Source: SCGC-AG-212-J23 sp036379875
GTDB lineage: Bacteria > Pseudomonadota > Gammaproteobacteria > Burkholderiales > SG8-39
Length of the DNA: 64,000 nucleotides
Direction: 5' to 3'
Assembly: GCA_036379875.1 (NCBI GenBank)
Contig: DASVFV010000098.1
Span: 21,046-85,045 of the forward strand
Position numbers and translations under genes: made by a program. Below are positions 48,363-56,947 of this stretch, one piece after another (the first letter of the stretch is position 1; each line of letters opens with the position of its first letter). Under the pieces are notes generated by a model. It saw nothing but the letters and a program-made list of their open reading frames with translations, was not told the DNA's origin and searched no databases.

Positions 48363-48764
48363 ATGCGTTACGCCGCGCTGCTTTGCATGGTTCTGCTGGC
48401 CTCGTGCTCGCCGGCCCCGGACACGCGGTTGCGGCTCGTCACCGTCGATACGGAAGCGGGCCTCAGCCTGCGCGAGCTGCCGCCGCAGGTGCTGCGCTCT
48501 ATCGGCTTGTCTTACGGGCTGGCGGTGGTGAAGACCGGCGGGCTCGCCGAGCGCGCGGGGTTGAAGATCGGCGACGTGGTCTACGGCATCAACCAGAAGC
48601 GGGTCAACAACCTCGAGGAATTCAACCGCATGCTCGCGCAGCAGGCGGGGGGACGGCTCGGATTCCTGGTGCGCCGCGGGCGCAGCGACTTCTACGTCTC
48701 CGTCGATCCGGGAAGCGGCGCGCCGAAGGGCCCGCCGCCTAGAGATACTCTTCTGCGCACTTGA
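48363..48764 (+). CDS. Stand-alone PDZ-domain lipoprotein related to DegP/Q PDZ2
   Basis: The 133-residue protein has a clear lipobox (LLASC, Cys15) and then a single PDZ domain (about 30-115). It resembles PDZ2 of the nearby protease in order and detail: LRELPPQV, SIGLSYGLAVV, IGDVVYGINQKRVNNLEEFN and FLVRRGRSDFYVSV. There is no protease domain. It may present substrates to, or modulate, the protease at the outer membrane. The 3' end overlaps the convergent small secreted gene by 26 bp. Confidence 0.78.
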   Translation: MRYAALLCMVLLASCSPAPDTRLRLVTVDTEAGLSLRELPPQVLRSIGLSYGLAVVKTGGLAERAGLKIGDVVYGINQKRVNNLEEFNRMLAQQAGGRLGFLVRRGRSDFYVSVDPGSGAPKGPPPRDTLLRT

Positions 48765-48963
48765 TGATTTCGGTGTTGGTCGGCAGCTCGAGGCAGTGGC
48801 GCGCGTCCTCGGTCCAGCGCTTGTGCTTCTTCGACGAGGCGGAAGCCTGTTTCTTGGCTTCCGGCTTCGCGGCTTCCTTGGCCGGCTCCTGAGGCGCGGG
48901 CTTGTCCTGCGCGAGCGCCGGCACGGCGAGAAGCATGGCCGCCAAAAAGATCAGTGGTTTCAT
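48739..48963 (-). CDS. Small secreted Lys/Ala-rich protein with two cysteines
   Basis: The 74-residue protein has a Sec signal peptide (1-18). A Lys/Ala/Pro-rich spacer follows (APQEPAKEAAKPEAKKQAS), then a short C-terminal module with two Cys (RHCLELPTNTEIIKCAEEYL) that probably form a disulfide. GGTAGGTCC upstream gives a ribosome site. The C-terminal 'ARxCLxxxTNxEIIKCAExY' module is found at the end of other small betaproteobacterial secreted proteins, to my recollection. Function is unknown. Confidence 0.65.
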   Translation of the reverse strand: MKPLIFLAAMLLAVPALAQDKPAPQEPAKEAAKPEAKKQASASSKKHKRWTEDARHCLELPTNTEIIKCAEEYL

Positions 48964-49044
48964 GGACCTACCCCTGTTTCATGAAACGATACCTGAAGAA
49001 TACCGCGTTTTGCCCAAAGCTGCGAACGCGGAGCTTTCGCGGCG

Positions 49045-49434
49045 CTACTGAGCGGACGAGCTCTCGCCCAAGCCCAGCCAGCGCAAGGCCGCTGCGCGCT
49101 CCTTGAAGAACTCGACGCGCACCCCGCGGTTTTGCGAAACGTCCATGAAGAAGCGCGTCTGGCCGTCCGGGGCGTAGCCGTAGAAGCAGCAGGCGATCGA
49201 CATCCCGGTGAGCGTGCTGCCGATCAGCGAGCCGAGGCTGAAGGAATCCATGGTGCCCATGCTGCGCCGGCCGATCGTGCCTTCGATCAGCACGCGGCGC
49301 AGCTCCTGGCGCGCGCACACGTCGGCGATCGCCATGATGAGCTGCGTGGTGCCCTCGGGACCGATCTCGTAGTCGCGCGCGAGCTCGACCTGCAGGTAGA
49401 GAGGATGCAGCGTGACTTTGAAGTCCGTGCTCAT
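49045..49434 (-). CDS. Hypothetical protein, STAS-like fold possible
   Basis: The 129-residue protein starts STDFKVTLHPLYLQVELARD and contains LIMAIADVCARQELRRVLIE, GSLIGSTLTGMSIACCFYGY and RVEFFKERAAALRWLG. The strand/helix order, and its position as a short cytoplasmic protein, resemble STAS-like or 'YkuD-neighbour' proteins, but I do not recognise the family. The upstream open frame to 50130 is shadow. It lies 14 bp behind the DUF1499 gene in the same direction. Confidence 0.6.
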   Translation of the reverse strand: MSTDFKVTLHPLYLQVELARDYEIGPEGTTQLIMAIADVCARQELRRVLIEGTIGRRSMGTMDSFSLGSLIGSTLTGMSIACCFYGYAPDGQTRFFMDVSQNRGVRVEFFKERAAALRWLGLGESSSAQ

Positions 49435-49448
49435 CGCGCACGATGATG

Positions 49449-50132
49449 CTACGGCGCGCTGCGCACCGCCATCAGGAAATCTTGAATGCGCCGCGCGTTC
49501 GCGCCGAGGTCGCTGCGCCCGACGCGCGAGCGCGAGCGCACGTCGACGCGGCTGCCCGCGCCGGACGCGGAGATACGCACCGCTATGTCGTCCTGGAAGC
49601 CGAACCAGCGCGTGGTGGCGACCGCCTCGATGCGCCCCGCACGCTCGTCGGACGCGACGAGCTCCCACCCGGACGCGAGCGCCACCGCGCGTGCGCGCGC
49701 GAAGGCCTGCGCGGGCGGCACGCCGATGTCGAGCGCGCGCAGCTCCGGGTAGCCGATCTGCTGCAGCTCGGCGAAATGCGCCGGGTACGGCTTGGGCGGC
49801 GAGAACTGCGGCGGATTCGCCGTATCGGTGGTGATGTCGTTGATGTACGGCAGCGACTTCACGCGCCGCACGTGGTCGAGCGGCACCGCGGCGCTCGCGA
49901 GCCCGACCAGCAGGCTGAACGACAGAACCGCGCGCGCGCCGGCGCGCAGGCGCGGCACCATCAGCGCGAGCGCCGCGACGCCCGCCGCGGCGAGCCCGAA
50001 AAAGAGCGCTGCCGCGAACAGGCCGAAGCCGAAGCGAAATGGCCACAAGCCCGCGCGCACGCCGAGGCCGGAGGCGGCAAGAAGGAAAACCGCGCCGAGC
50101 GCGAGGGCAAGCGCGATGCGCCTGTGCCACAT
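49449..50132 (-). CDS. DUF1499 membrane protein
   Basis: The 227-residue protein has two or three N-terminal membrane segments (about 8-25, 31-60 and 66-86). A DUF1499 domain at about 95-225 includes LPYINDITTDTANPPQF, AFARARAVALASGWELVASD, RIEAVATTRWFGFQDDIAVR and GSRVDVRSRSRVGRSDLGAN. The family is widespread and uncharacterised. The start ATG 50132 follows a GAGGCTAC-like purine patch. It is preceded by an inverted repeat terminating the upstream unit. Confidence 0.85.
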   Translation of the reverse strand: MWHRRIALALALGAVFLLAASGLGVRAGLWPFRFGFGLFAAALFFGLAAAGVAALALMVPRLRAGARAVLSFSLLVGLASAAVPLDHVRRVKSLPYINDITTDTANPPQFSPPKPYPAHFAELQQIGYPELRALDIGVPPAQAFARARAVALASGWELVASDERAGRIEAVATTRWFGFQDDIAVRISASGAGSRVDVRSRSRVGRSDLGANARRIQDFLMAVRSAP

Positions 50133-50148
50133 GCCGTGAGGCTACCGG

Positions 50149-50201
50149 AAAAGAGGTCAGGACCCTTTTTCCGAAGGAACGAAAAAGGTCCTGACCCTTT
50201 T
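50149..50201. terminator. Inverted repeat with T-runs after the PRC-barrel gene
   Basis: Arms AAAAGAGGTCAGGACCCTTT ... and ... AAAGGTCCTGACCCTTTT fold over CCGAAGGAACG with one bulge, leaving T-runs on both strands. On the minus strand it follows the PRC-barrel stop at once (the stop is inside the right arm) and precedes the DUF1499 gene, so it can end transcription. GGTCAGGACC-type repeats also occur dispersed in proteobacterial genomes, to my recollection. Confidence 0.7.
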
Positions 50202-50721
50202 AGAGTTGCACTTCCGGAGCGGCGAGGATGTCTTCGCGCGCGAGGCGCAGGTGCACCTTCTTCTCCGGCCAGTCGATGCGCTCGATCACCGCGGGCGAGA
50301 TGATGAGCAGCTTGCCCGGCAGCCAGTCGCGCGAATCGACCAGCACGTCGGTGATCTCCCAGGTCTCGTCGTCGACCACGAGATCCGCCACGCTGCCGAC
50401 CTCGCCGTCGGTGGCCTCGATGCCGCAGCCGATCACCGCGGCGCTCGAGCGCAGGTTGGGCTGCTCGGCGGCGGGCGGGCAGCGGCTGATCTGCTCGCGC
50501 GTGAGCTCGACGCGGATGTCGCCCGCCTCGAGCGGGCGCTCGCGGTCGATGGCGATCGGCGACACCAGGTAGCGGCGCCCCGGGATCCAGCGCCGCGTGT
50601 TGACCACGAGGTAGCGCACGTCCCACCCCTCGTCGTCGAAATAGAGGTCGTCGACCGACCCGACCTCGCCGTCCTCGGCGTGGATCGCGTCGCCCTGGAG
50701 GTCCCGTACCTTGTGGAGCAT
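50200..50721 (-). CDS. Protein with two PRC-barrel domains
   Basis: The 173-residue protein has two PRC-barrel repeats. The first (about 3-70) has GDAIHAEDGEVGSVDDLYFD and YLVVNTRRWIPGRRYLVSP. The second (about 92-165) has IEATDGEVGSVADLVVDDET and VLVDSRDWLPGKLLIISP. PRC-barrels are small beta-barrels used in RNA processing and photosynthetic complexes; two-domain soluble forms are typically stress-related and unassigned. ATG 50721 lies downstream of a poor ribosome site. The membrane protein gene lies upstream in the same orientation. Confidence 0.85.
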   Translation of the reverse strand: MLHKVRDLQGDAIHAEDGEVGSVDDLYFDDEGWDVRYLVVNTRRWIPGRRYLVSPIAIDRERPLEAGDIRVELTREQISRCPPAAEQPNLRSSAAVIGCGIEATDGEVGSVADLVVDDETWEITDVLVDSRDWLPGKLLIISPAVIERIDWPEKKVHLRLAREDILAAPEVQL

Positions 50722-50754
50722 CTCAATGCGGGAGCAATTCCTGCGCCCGTGTAG

Positions 50755-50976
50755 CTAGCGGTCGCGCCGCAGGGCGCGCCGGATGGCGTTCAGCTCCCAG
50801 AGCACGAAGCCGCCCACCAGCAGCACCGCCGCCACCAGCAGGAGCACGAAGCCCTTGATCTCGTTCGCCACGCCGCGCTCGGTGAAGAACACGAACAGGC
50901 CGCCCGCGCCGAGCAGCGCGCCGATCGCGACCAGTGCCATGCCGAGGTGTCTCATGCCCGGCGCGTAAAGTATCAT
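50755..50976 (-). CDS. Small two-helix membrane protein
   Basis: The 73-residue protein has two hydrophobic helices (LGMALVAIGALLGAGGLFVF and GFVLLLVAAVLLVGGFVLWE) joined by FTERGVANEIK, with a basic tail (RRALRRDR). No family is recognised. ATG 50976 has GGGGAAG 5 nt upstream; ATG 50955 is an alternative without a ribosome site. The much longer frame continuing to 51171 would run antisense through the peroxiredoxin gene and is rejected. Confidence 0.6.
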   Translation of the reverse strand: MILYAPGMRHLGMALVAIGALLGAGGLFVFFTERGVANEIKGFVLLLVAAVLLVGGFVLWELNAIRRALRRDR

Positions 50977-51004
50977 TTCGCTTCCCCAAAAGAGGAGACC
51001 TGCC

Positions 51005-51511
51005 ATGGCAATCAAAGTGGGCGACCGCCTGCCCGATGGAAAACTCATGGAATCGACCGAATTCGACTCCGCCACGCAGTGCGCGATGGCGCCGAAGGAA
51101 GTGAACGTGGCGGACGCCGTGAAGGGCAAGAAGATCGCGATCTTCGGCCTGCCCGGCGCGTACACGCCCACCTGCTCGGCGAAGCACGTGCCGAGCTACG
51201 TGCAGAACAACGACGCGCTGAAGAAGAAGGGCGTGAGCGAGATCTGGTGCGTGGCGACCAACGACGCCTTCGTCATGGCGCACTGGGGCCGCGACCAGAA
51301 GGCGCTCGGCAAGATCCGCTTCCTCGGCGACGGCAGCGGCACCTGGACCAAGGCGCTCGGCCTCGACCTCGACCTCAACGCGCGCGGCATGGGCACGCGC
51401 ATGCAGCGCTTCTCCATGCTGGTCGACAACGGCGTGGTGAAGCAGCTCAACGTCGAGGCGCCCGGCAAGTTCGAGGTCTCGGACGCCGCCACCATGCTCA
51501 AGCAGCTGTGA
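51005..51511 (+). CDS. Peroxiredoxin, Prx5/redoxin family
   Basis: The 168-residue protein is of the PRX5-like group: KVGDRLPDGKL, FGLPGAYTPTCSAKHVPSY with the peroxidatic Cys57 in PxxxTxxC, and the conserved Arg in GMGTRMQRFSMLVDNG. A second Cys (IWCVATND) is present near residue 83. Such enzymes reduce hydrogen peroxide or alkyl hydroperoxides with glutathione/glutaredoxin. AGAGGAGACC precedes the ATG. It is divergent from the small membrane protein with 28 bp between starts. Confidence 0.9.
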   Translation: MAIKVGDRLPDGKLMESTEFDSATQCAMAPKEVNVADAVKGKKIAIFGLPGAYTPTCSAKHVPSYVQNNDALKKKGVSEIWCVATNDAFVMAHWGRDQKALGKIRFLGDGSGTWTKALGLDLDLNARGMGTRMQRFSMLVDNGVVKQLNVEAPGKFEVSDAATMLKQL

Positions 51512-51592
51512 AATAGAAAGTTACAAAGACGCGGTCGGCGCAGGCGGGGCCTCGTGCGTTTCTCGGGGCGGGAATTCCCCCAAGGAGAAAAC

Positions 51593-51976
51593 ATGAAACT
51601 GTCACTGTTGGTCGGTACCGCCCTGCTGGCGGCCAGCACCCTGGCCGGCGCGCAGGCCCCCAAGGCCGACGCGCCGAAGCCCCGGCGCTTCGACTGCTCG
51701 CAAGCCAAGGACCCCAAGGCCTGCGAGGAGCGCGTCGCCAAGGCGCGCGAAATGCACGCCAAGGCCACCCAGGCTTGCGAAGCGAGCAAGGGCAAGGCCG
51801 CCGAGCACCGCGACTGCATGCGGCGCGAGATGTGCGCACAGACCAAGGACGCGGCGCAATGCGAGGCGCGCGCCAAGGAAGCCATGGCGCGGCGCGACAA
51901 GGTGCGCGAAGCCTGCAAGGGCAAGCAGGGCGAAGAACTTCGCGCCTGCATCAAGGAGCATCGCGGTAAGAGTTAG
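51593..51976 (+). CDS. Secreted Cys-rich helical protein with two four-Cys repeats
   Basis: The 127-residue protein has a signal peptide (1-20, ending AGA). The mature part has eight Cys in two matching units: C-x8-C-x17-C-x12-C and, five residues on, C-x8-C-x17-C-x10-C. The units are Lys/Ala/Glu-rich and helical (CSQAKDPKACEERV; CAQTKDAAQCEARA). There is an overall resemblance to PsiF-repeat proteins, but the Cys spacing differs. Disulfide-stapled helices or metal binding are both possible. AAGGAG precedes the ATG. It follows the peroxiredoxin gene by 81 bp, which suggests a redox link. Confidence 0.75.
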   Translation: MKLSLLVGTALLAASTLAGAQAPKADAPKPRRFDCSQAKDPKACEERVAKAREMHAKATQACEASKGKAAEHRDCMRREMCAQTKDAAQCEARAKEAMARRDKVREACKGKQGEELRACIKEHRGKS

Positions 51977-52013
51977 CCATCAGTTCCGCCAGGGGGCACG
52001 GGCCACGCTGCCC

Positions 52014-52658
52014 GTGCTCCTCGGCATCATCCCCTTCGGCGTCATCACCGGCGTCGCCATGGTGGCGAGCGGCATCCCGCCGCTCGTCGCCATGCTCATG
52101 TCCATCTTCGTCTTCGCCGGCGCCTCCATGGTGGCGTCGGCCCAGCTGCTCGCGAGCAGCGCGCCCGCGCTGCTCATCGTCTTCACCACGCTGGTCATCA
52201 ACCTGCGCTTCATGATGTACAGCGCCTCGCTGCGCCTGCACTTCGCCGACGCGCCGCTCGGCCGCCGCCTGGCGGTCGCCTACCTCACCGCGGACAACGT
52301 CTACGGCCTGATGCTCGCGCGCTTCTCCGAGCACCCGGACGACCCGGGCAAGTACGATTACTTCCTCGGCGCCGGCCTGGTGGTGTGGCTAGCCTGGCAG
52401 GCCGCGGTGCTCGCCGGCGTCCTGATCGGCGCCGGCGTGCCGGCGGCGTGGCGCCTGGAGTTCGCCGCGCCGCTCGCGTTCGTCGCCATGACCATTCCGC
52501 TCCTGCGCGACCGCGCGATGGTCGCGGCGGCGCTCGCCGCCGCCGTGGTGATCGCTTTTTCCTCCAGCCTGCCCCTGAAATTGAACATCCTGCTGGCCGC
52601 GGCGACGGGAATCGCCGTCGGCCTGGCCGTGGAAAGAAGAAAATGGAACTCTGGCTGA
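52014..52658 (+). CDS. azlC: AzlC-family branched-chain amino acid exporter subunit (true start uncertain)
   Basis: The 214-residue call begins at the first ordinary start codon (GTG 52014). AzlC sequences normally begin with a helix before LLGIIPFGV. The codons just upstream in the same frame encode HQFRQGARATLPV (51978-52013), which looks like that missing N-terminus, yet there is no ATG, GTG or TTG in frame after the preceding stop. AAGGAG at 51953-51958 lies 7 nt before GTA 51966 and 1 nt before ATC 51960. The body matches AzlC: SIFVFAGASMVASAQLLAS, LVINLRFMMYSASLRLHFAD and LTADNVYGLM. It exports branched-chain amino acids with AzlD. Confidence 0.78.
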   Translation: MLLGIIPFGVITGVAMVASGIPPLVAMLMSIFVFAGASMVASAQLLASSAPALLIVFTTLVINLRFMMYSASLRLHFADAPLGRRLAVAYLTADNVYGLMLARFSEHPDDPGKYDYFLGAGLVVWLAWQAAVLAGVLIGAGVPAAWRLEFAAPLAFVAMTIPLLRDRAMVAAALAAAVVIAFSSSLPLKLNILLAAATGIAVGLAVERRKWNSG

Positions 52659-52930
52659 TCCTCGCCGGCATGACGCTGGTCACCTTCGCGCTGCGCGCGG
52701 CCTTTCTCCTCCTGCCGCCGGGCGTGGAGATGCCGGCGCTCCTGCGCCGCGCGCTGCGCTACGTGCCGGCCGCGGTTCTCACCGCGATCTGGGCGCCCGA
52801 AGTGCTGGTGCAAAATGAACAACTGCCCGCCGGCGCTGTCGCAATAGCGGTGGCGTGGCGCTGGCGCACCACCTTCGCTACGATAATCGCGGGGCTCCTG
52901 GCATTGCATCTCTTCGCATGGCTGATCTGA
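52643..52930 (+). CDS. azlD: AzlD-family small membrane subunit
   Basis: The 95-residue protein begins MELWLILAGMTLVTFALRAA and has the AzlD core: LLPPGVEMPALLRRALRYVP, AAVLTAIWAPEVL and a closing IIAGLLALHLFAWL. It overlaps the azlC end by 16 nt, the usual arrangement of the pair. The end overlaps the peptidase gene by 13 nt, so all three may be co-translated. Confidence 0.87.
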   Translation: MELWLILAGMTLVTFALRAAFLLLPPGVEMPALLRRALRYVPAAVLTAIWAPEVLVQNEQLPAGAVAIAVAWRWRTTFATIIAGLLALHLFAWLI

Positions 52931-55617
52931 GAAGGCTTTTTTTCGCGTTCCTGCTGTGCTTCGCCGGCAGCGGCCTCGGCGCCGACCTGCCGAAGAAGGC
53001 CGTCTCGGTGGAAGGCATCACCGAGTGGCAGCTCGCCAACGGCCTGAAGCTCCTCACGCTGCCCGACCCGGGCGCCGATACGCTCACCGTGCACATCACC
53101 TACCTGGTGGGCTCGCGCCACGAGGGCTACGGCGAGAAGGGCATGGCGCACCTGCTCGAGCACCTGCTGTTCAAGGGCTCGAAGCGCCACCCGAACGTGA
53201 AGGAGGAGTTCACGCGGCGCGGCGCGCGCTGGAACGGTACGACTTCGAACGACCGCACCAACTACTTCGAGACCCTCGCCGCCACCGACGACAACCTGCA
53301 GTGGGCGATCGCCATGGAAGCCGACCGCATGGTGAACTCGTTCGTGTCCAAGGCGGATCTCGACAGCGAGATGACGGTGGTGCGCAACGAGTTCGAGCTG
53401 GGCGAGAACAACCCCGGCCAGGTGCTGTTCCAGCGCATGCAGCAGCTCGCCTACCCCTGGCACAACTACGGCAACCCGATCATCGGCCAGCGCACCGACA
53501 TCGAGCGCGTGCCGATCGACAAGCTGCAGGCCTTCTACAGGACCTGGTACCAGCCCGACAACGCGGTGCTGATCGTGGCCGGGCGCATCGACGAGACGCA
53601 GGTCGCCGCGCTGGTGCAGAAGCATTTCGGCGCGATCCCGCGGCCGAAGCGCGTGCTGCCCGCCTACTACACCGACGAGCCGACGCAGGACGGCGAGCGG
53701 CGCGTGCGCCTGGAGCGCGTCGGCGACACCCAGATCGTCAGCACCCTGTATCGCGTGCCGGCGGGCAGCCATCCCGACTACCCGGCGATCGACGTGCTGA
53801 CCAACATCCTCGGCGACGTGCCGGCCGGCCGCCTGCATCGCGCCCTCGTGCAGAAGGGGCTCGCCTCGCACGCCTGGGGCGCGGAGCGCGGCCTGCACGA
53901 CCCGGGCTACGCGTTCTTCGGCGCCTCGCTCGGGCGCGAGCTCAAGCTCGAGGAGGCGCGCGCGCGCCTGATCGAGGTGGTCGAGGGCGTGAAGTCGGAC
54001 AAGATCCGCCCCGAGGAAGTCGAGCGCGCGCGCACCGCGCTGCTCAACGACTTCGAGAAGGTGCAGCTCGACAGCGGCATGCTGGTGCGCTCGCTCTCCG
54101 AATTCATCGCGCTCGGCGACTGGCGGCTGTTCTTCCTCTACCGCGACCGGCTGCGCAAGGTGAGCGTCGAGGACGTGCAGCGCGTCGCGGAGCAGTACCT
54201 GAAGCCCGCCAACCGCGTGCTCGGCGAATTCGTGCCCACCGACCGCCCGGACCGCGCCGAGATCCCGCCCACGCCGGATCTGCAGCAGGCGCTGCAGGGC
54301 TACAAAGGCGGCGCGAGCGTGGCGCTCGGGGAAGCCTTCGATCCGTCACCGAAAAACATCGAATCCCGGGTGCAGCGGAAAAATCTTTCAAACGGCATCC
54401 GGGCAGCCCTGCTGCCGAAGCAGACGCGCGGCGGGCGCGTGGTGGCGGACCTCACGCTGCACTGGGGCGACGAGAAGACCCTCACCAACCGCGAGACCGC
54501 GTGCAACTTCGCCGGCGCGATGCTGATGCGCGGCACGAAGCAGCGCTCGCGCGCCGAGCTGAAGGAAGCGCTCGAGAAGCTGAACGCCAGCGTCTCGGTG
54601 GGCGGCGACGGCGCGCACATCGAGGTGCGCGGCGAGAACCTGATTCCCGCGCTGCGCCTGGTGGCCGAGATGCTGCGCGAGCCGGCCTTCCCGCGCGGCG
54701 AGTTCGACGAGATGAAGCGCGCCGCGCTCACCGGCGCGGAGGCGCAGCGCAACGAGCCGGCCTCGCTCGCGAGCGTGCGCCTCGCACGCCACCTGCAGGA
54801 ATACCCGAGCGGGCACCCGCATTACACGCCGACCGTCGACGAGCGCATCGCGCTGATGCGCGAGACCACGCTCGAGGACGCGATGGCGTGCTACCGCGAC
54901 CTGTTCGGCGCCAGCGGCGCGGAGTTCGTCGCGGTGGGCGACTTCGATGCCGGGGCGGTGGCGAGCGCGGTCGACGAGCTGTTCGGCACCTGGAAGACGC
55001 CCTACCCCTTCAAGCGCGTGCCGACCCACTACTTCGACAAGCCCGGCCTCGAGGACCTGCTCGTCACGCCGGACAAGGCGAACGCCACGCTGCGCGCCGG
55101 CCTCAACGTGCGCATGCGCGACGACCACCCGGATTTCCCGGCGCTGGTGCTCGCCAACCACCTGCTCGGCGGCTCGTCCACGGCGCGCGTGCCGGCGCGC
55201 GTGCGCGAGAAGGAAGGCCTCTCCTACAGCACCTACACCAGCTTCACCTCGAGCGCGCTCGACGAGTCCGGCGCGTTCCGCCTGTCCTCCATCTTCGCTC
55301 CGCAGAACCGCGCGCGCGTCGAGCGCGCGATCCGCGAGGAGCTGGCGCGCGCGCTGCGCGACGGCTTCAGCGCCGAGGAAGTCGCCGCGGCCAAGCGCTC
55401 GGTGCTGGAGGCGCGGCGCCTCGCGCGCGCCCAGGACCGCGCGCTCGCCGGACGCCTGGGACACTACCTGTTCGTGAACCGCACCTTCGCCTGGGACGTC
55501 GAGTTCGAGAAGAAGATCGCCTCGCTCACCGCGCAGCAGGTCAACGCCGCGCTGCGCCGGCACATCGACCCGTCGAAGCTCGCCGTGGTGGTCGCGGGCG
55601 ACCTGAAGAAGCCCTGA
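52918..55617 (+). CDS. M16 zinc peptidase (insulinase/pitrilysin family), two-domain
   Basis: The 899-residue protein has a signal peptide (1-22). The N-terminal peptidase half has the inverted zinc motif HLLEH at 78-82 and a distal Glu in RNEFELGENNPGQVL. The inactive C-terminal half (about 470-899) carries PFKRVPTHYFDKPGLEDLLV and NHLLGGSSTARVPARVREKE, but no HxxEH. This periplasmic 'zinc protease' class cuts peptides in a chamber. I chose ATG 52918 because the signal peptide begins there. It overlaps the azlD stop. Confidence 0.88.
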   Translation: MADLRRLFFAFLLCFAGSGLGADLPKKAVSVEGITEWQLANGLKLLTLPDPGADTLTVHITYLVGSRHEGYGEKGMAHLLEHLLFKGSKRHPNVKEEFTRRGARWNGTTSNDRTNYFETLAATDDNLQWAIAMEADRMVNSFVSKADLDSEMTVVRNEFELGENNPGQVLFQRMQQLAYPWHNYGNPIIGQRTDIERVPIDKLQAFYRTWYQPDNAVLIVAGRIDETQVAALVQKHFGAIPRPKRVLPAYYTDEPTQDGERRVRLERVGDTQIVSTLYRVPAGSHPDYPAIDVLTNILGDVPAGRLHRALVQKGLASHAWGAERGLHDPGYAFFGASLGRELKLEEARARLIEVVEGVKSDKIRPEEVERARTALLNDFEKVQLDSGMLVRSLSEFIALGDWRLFFLYRDRLRKVSVEDVQRVAEQYLKPANRVLGEFVPTDRPDRAEIPPTPDLQQALQGYKGGASVALGEAFDPSPKNIESRVQRKNLSNGIRAALLPKQTRGGRVVADLTLHWGDEKTLTNRETACNFAGAMLMRGTKQRSRAELKEALEKLNASVSVGGDGAHIEVRGENLIPALRLVAEMLREPAFPRGEFDEMKRAALTGAEAQRNEPASLASVRLARHLQEYPSGHPHYTPTVDERIALMRETTLEDAMACYRDLFGASGAEFVAVGDFDAGAVASAVDELFGTWKTPYPFKRVPTHYFDKPGLEDLLVTPDKANATLRAGLNVRMRDDHPDFPALVLANHLLGGSSTARVPARVREKEGLSYSTYTSFTSSALDESGAFRLSSIFAPQNRARVERAIREELARALRDGFSAEEVAAAKRSVLEARRLARAQDRALAGRLGHYLFVNRTFAWDVEFEKKIASLTAQQVNAALRRHIDPSKLAVVVAGDLKKP

Positions 55618-55962
55618 CTAGGGGTTGGCTCGAAGCAGGTAGAAGGCGATCAACACCAGCATGACCAGCGAGACCGCCTGCAAGCTCACCGCGAGCAGGT
55701 AGGGCGGCGTGTCGAGCAGCTCCTGCGAGATGCTGTGCAGGCGGCGCAGCGTCGCGGCCGCGAGCAAGGCGACCAGGACGAGCTTCACTCCGCGCTCTTT
55801 CAGCCAGGCATTCGGGATCAGAGCGCCGAGCACCAGGGCAACCGCGGGCGTGACGCCGTAAGCGGCGAACAGCGGAGCGTCCAGGCTCGCCATCGTGTAG
55901 GCGTAGCCGAAGAATTCCACCAGCCCCCAGCCCAGCGCCGCGAGGCGCAGCGCCAGCGGCAA
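55618..55962 (-). CDS. Small integral membrane protein
   Basis: The 114-residue protein has four hydrophobic segments (LRLAALGWGLVEFFGYAYTM; ALVLGALIP; LVLVALLAAATLRRL; AVSLVMLVLIAFYLLRA). It begins with TTG 55962 one base after the mscL stop, with AAAGG in front, so it is likely coupled to mscL. No family is recognised. Its stop touches the end of the M16 peptidase gene (convergent). Confidence 0.65.
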   Translation of the reverse strand: MPLALRLAALGWGLVEFFGYAYTMASLDAPLFAAYGVTPAVALVLGALIPNAWLKERGVKLVLVALLAAATLRRLHSISQELLDTPPYLLAVSLQAVSLVMLVLIAFYLLRANP

Positions 55963-55963
55963 G

Positions 55964-56331
55964 CTAGCCTTTTTTCTTCAGCAGGTCGCGGATCTCTTCC
56001 AGCAGCACTTCCTGGCGCGGCGGTGCGGCCGGCTTCTGTTCTTCTTTTTTCCTGAGATTGTTCAGAATCTTGATCGCGACGAAGATCGCCAGCGCGATGA
56101 TCATGAAGTCGACGCAAGTCTGGATGAACTTGCCGTACAGGATCTTCGCGTCGCCGACCTGCCACATCAGGTCCTTGAAGTCGACGCGGCCGATCGCGCC
56201 GACCGCCGGCATCACGATGTCCTCGACCAGCGAGGCCACGATCTTGCCGAACGCGCCGCCGATGATCACCGCGACCGCCAGGTCGACGATGTTTCCCCTC
56301 ATCGCGAATTCACGGAACTCCCTTATGAAGC

Positions 56332-56335
<4 letters not shown>
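55964..56335 (-). CDS. mscL: Large-conductance mechanosensitive channel
   Basis: The 123-residue protein has all MscL features: amphipathic start FIREFREFAMRGNIVDLAVA, pore helix VIIGGAFGKIVASLVEDIVM, second helix VDFMIIALAIFVAIKILNNL and the cytoplasmic helix VLLEEIRDLLKK. Length is close to E. coli MscL. It releases solutes on hypo-osmotic shock. The start overlaps the greB end (56332-56335), so the two are transcribed together. Confidence 0.93.
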
Positions 56336-56868
<533 letters not shown>

Positions 56869-56947
56869 CGCAAGGCATTTTATCGCTTGCAAGGGGGCGT
56901 GCCCTCTTTCAGAATGCGCTCGGGGCAGGGTTTAGGGGATAGGGGAG

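Noticed and set aside
50755..51171. Long version of the small membrane protein (138 residues)
   Set aside because: It would run antisense through the peroxiredoxin gene; the ATG at 50976 has a good ribosome site and avoids this.
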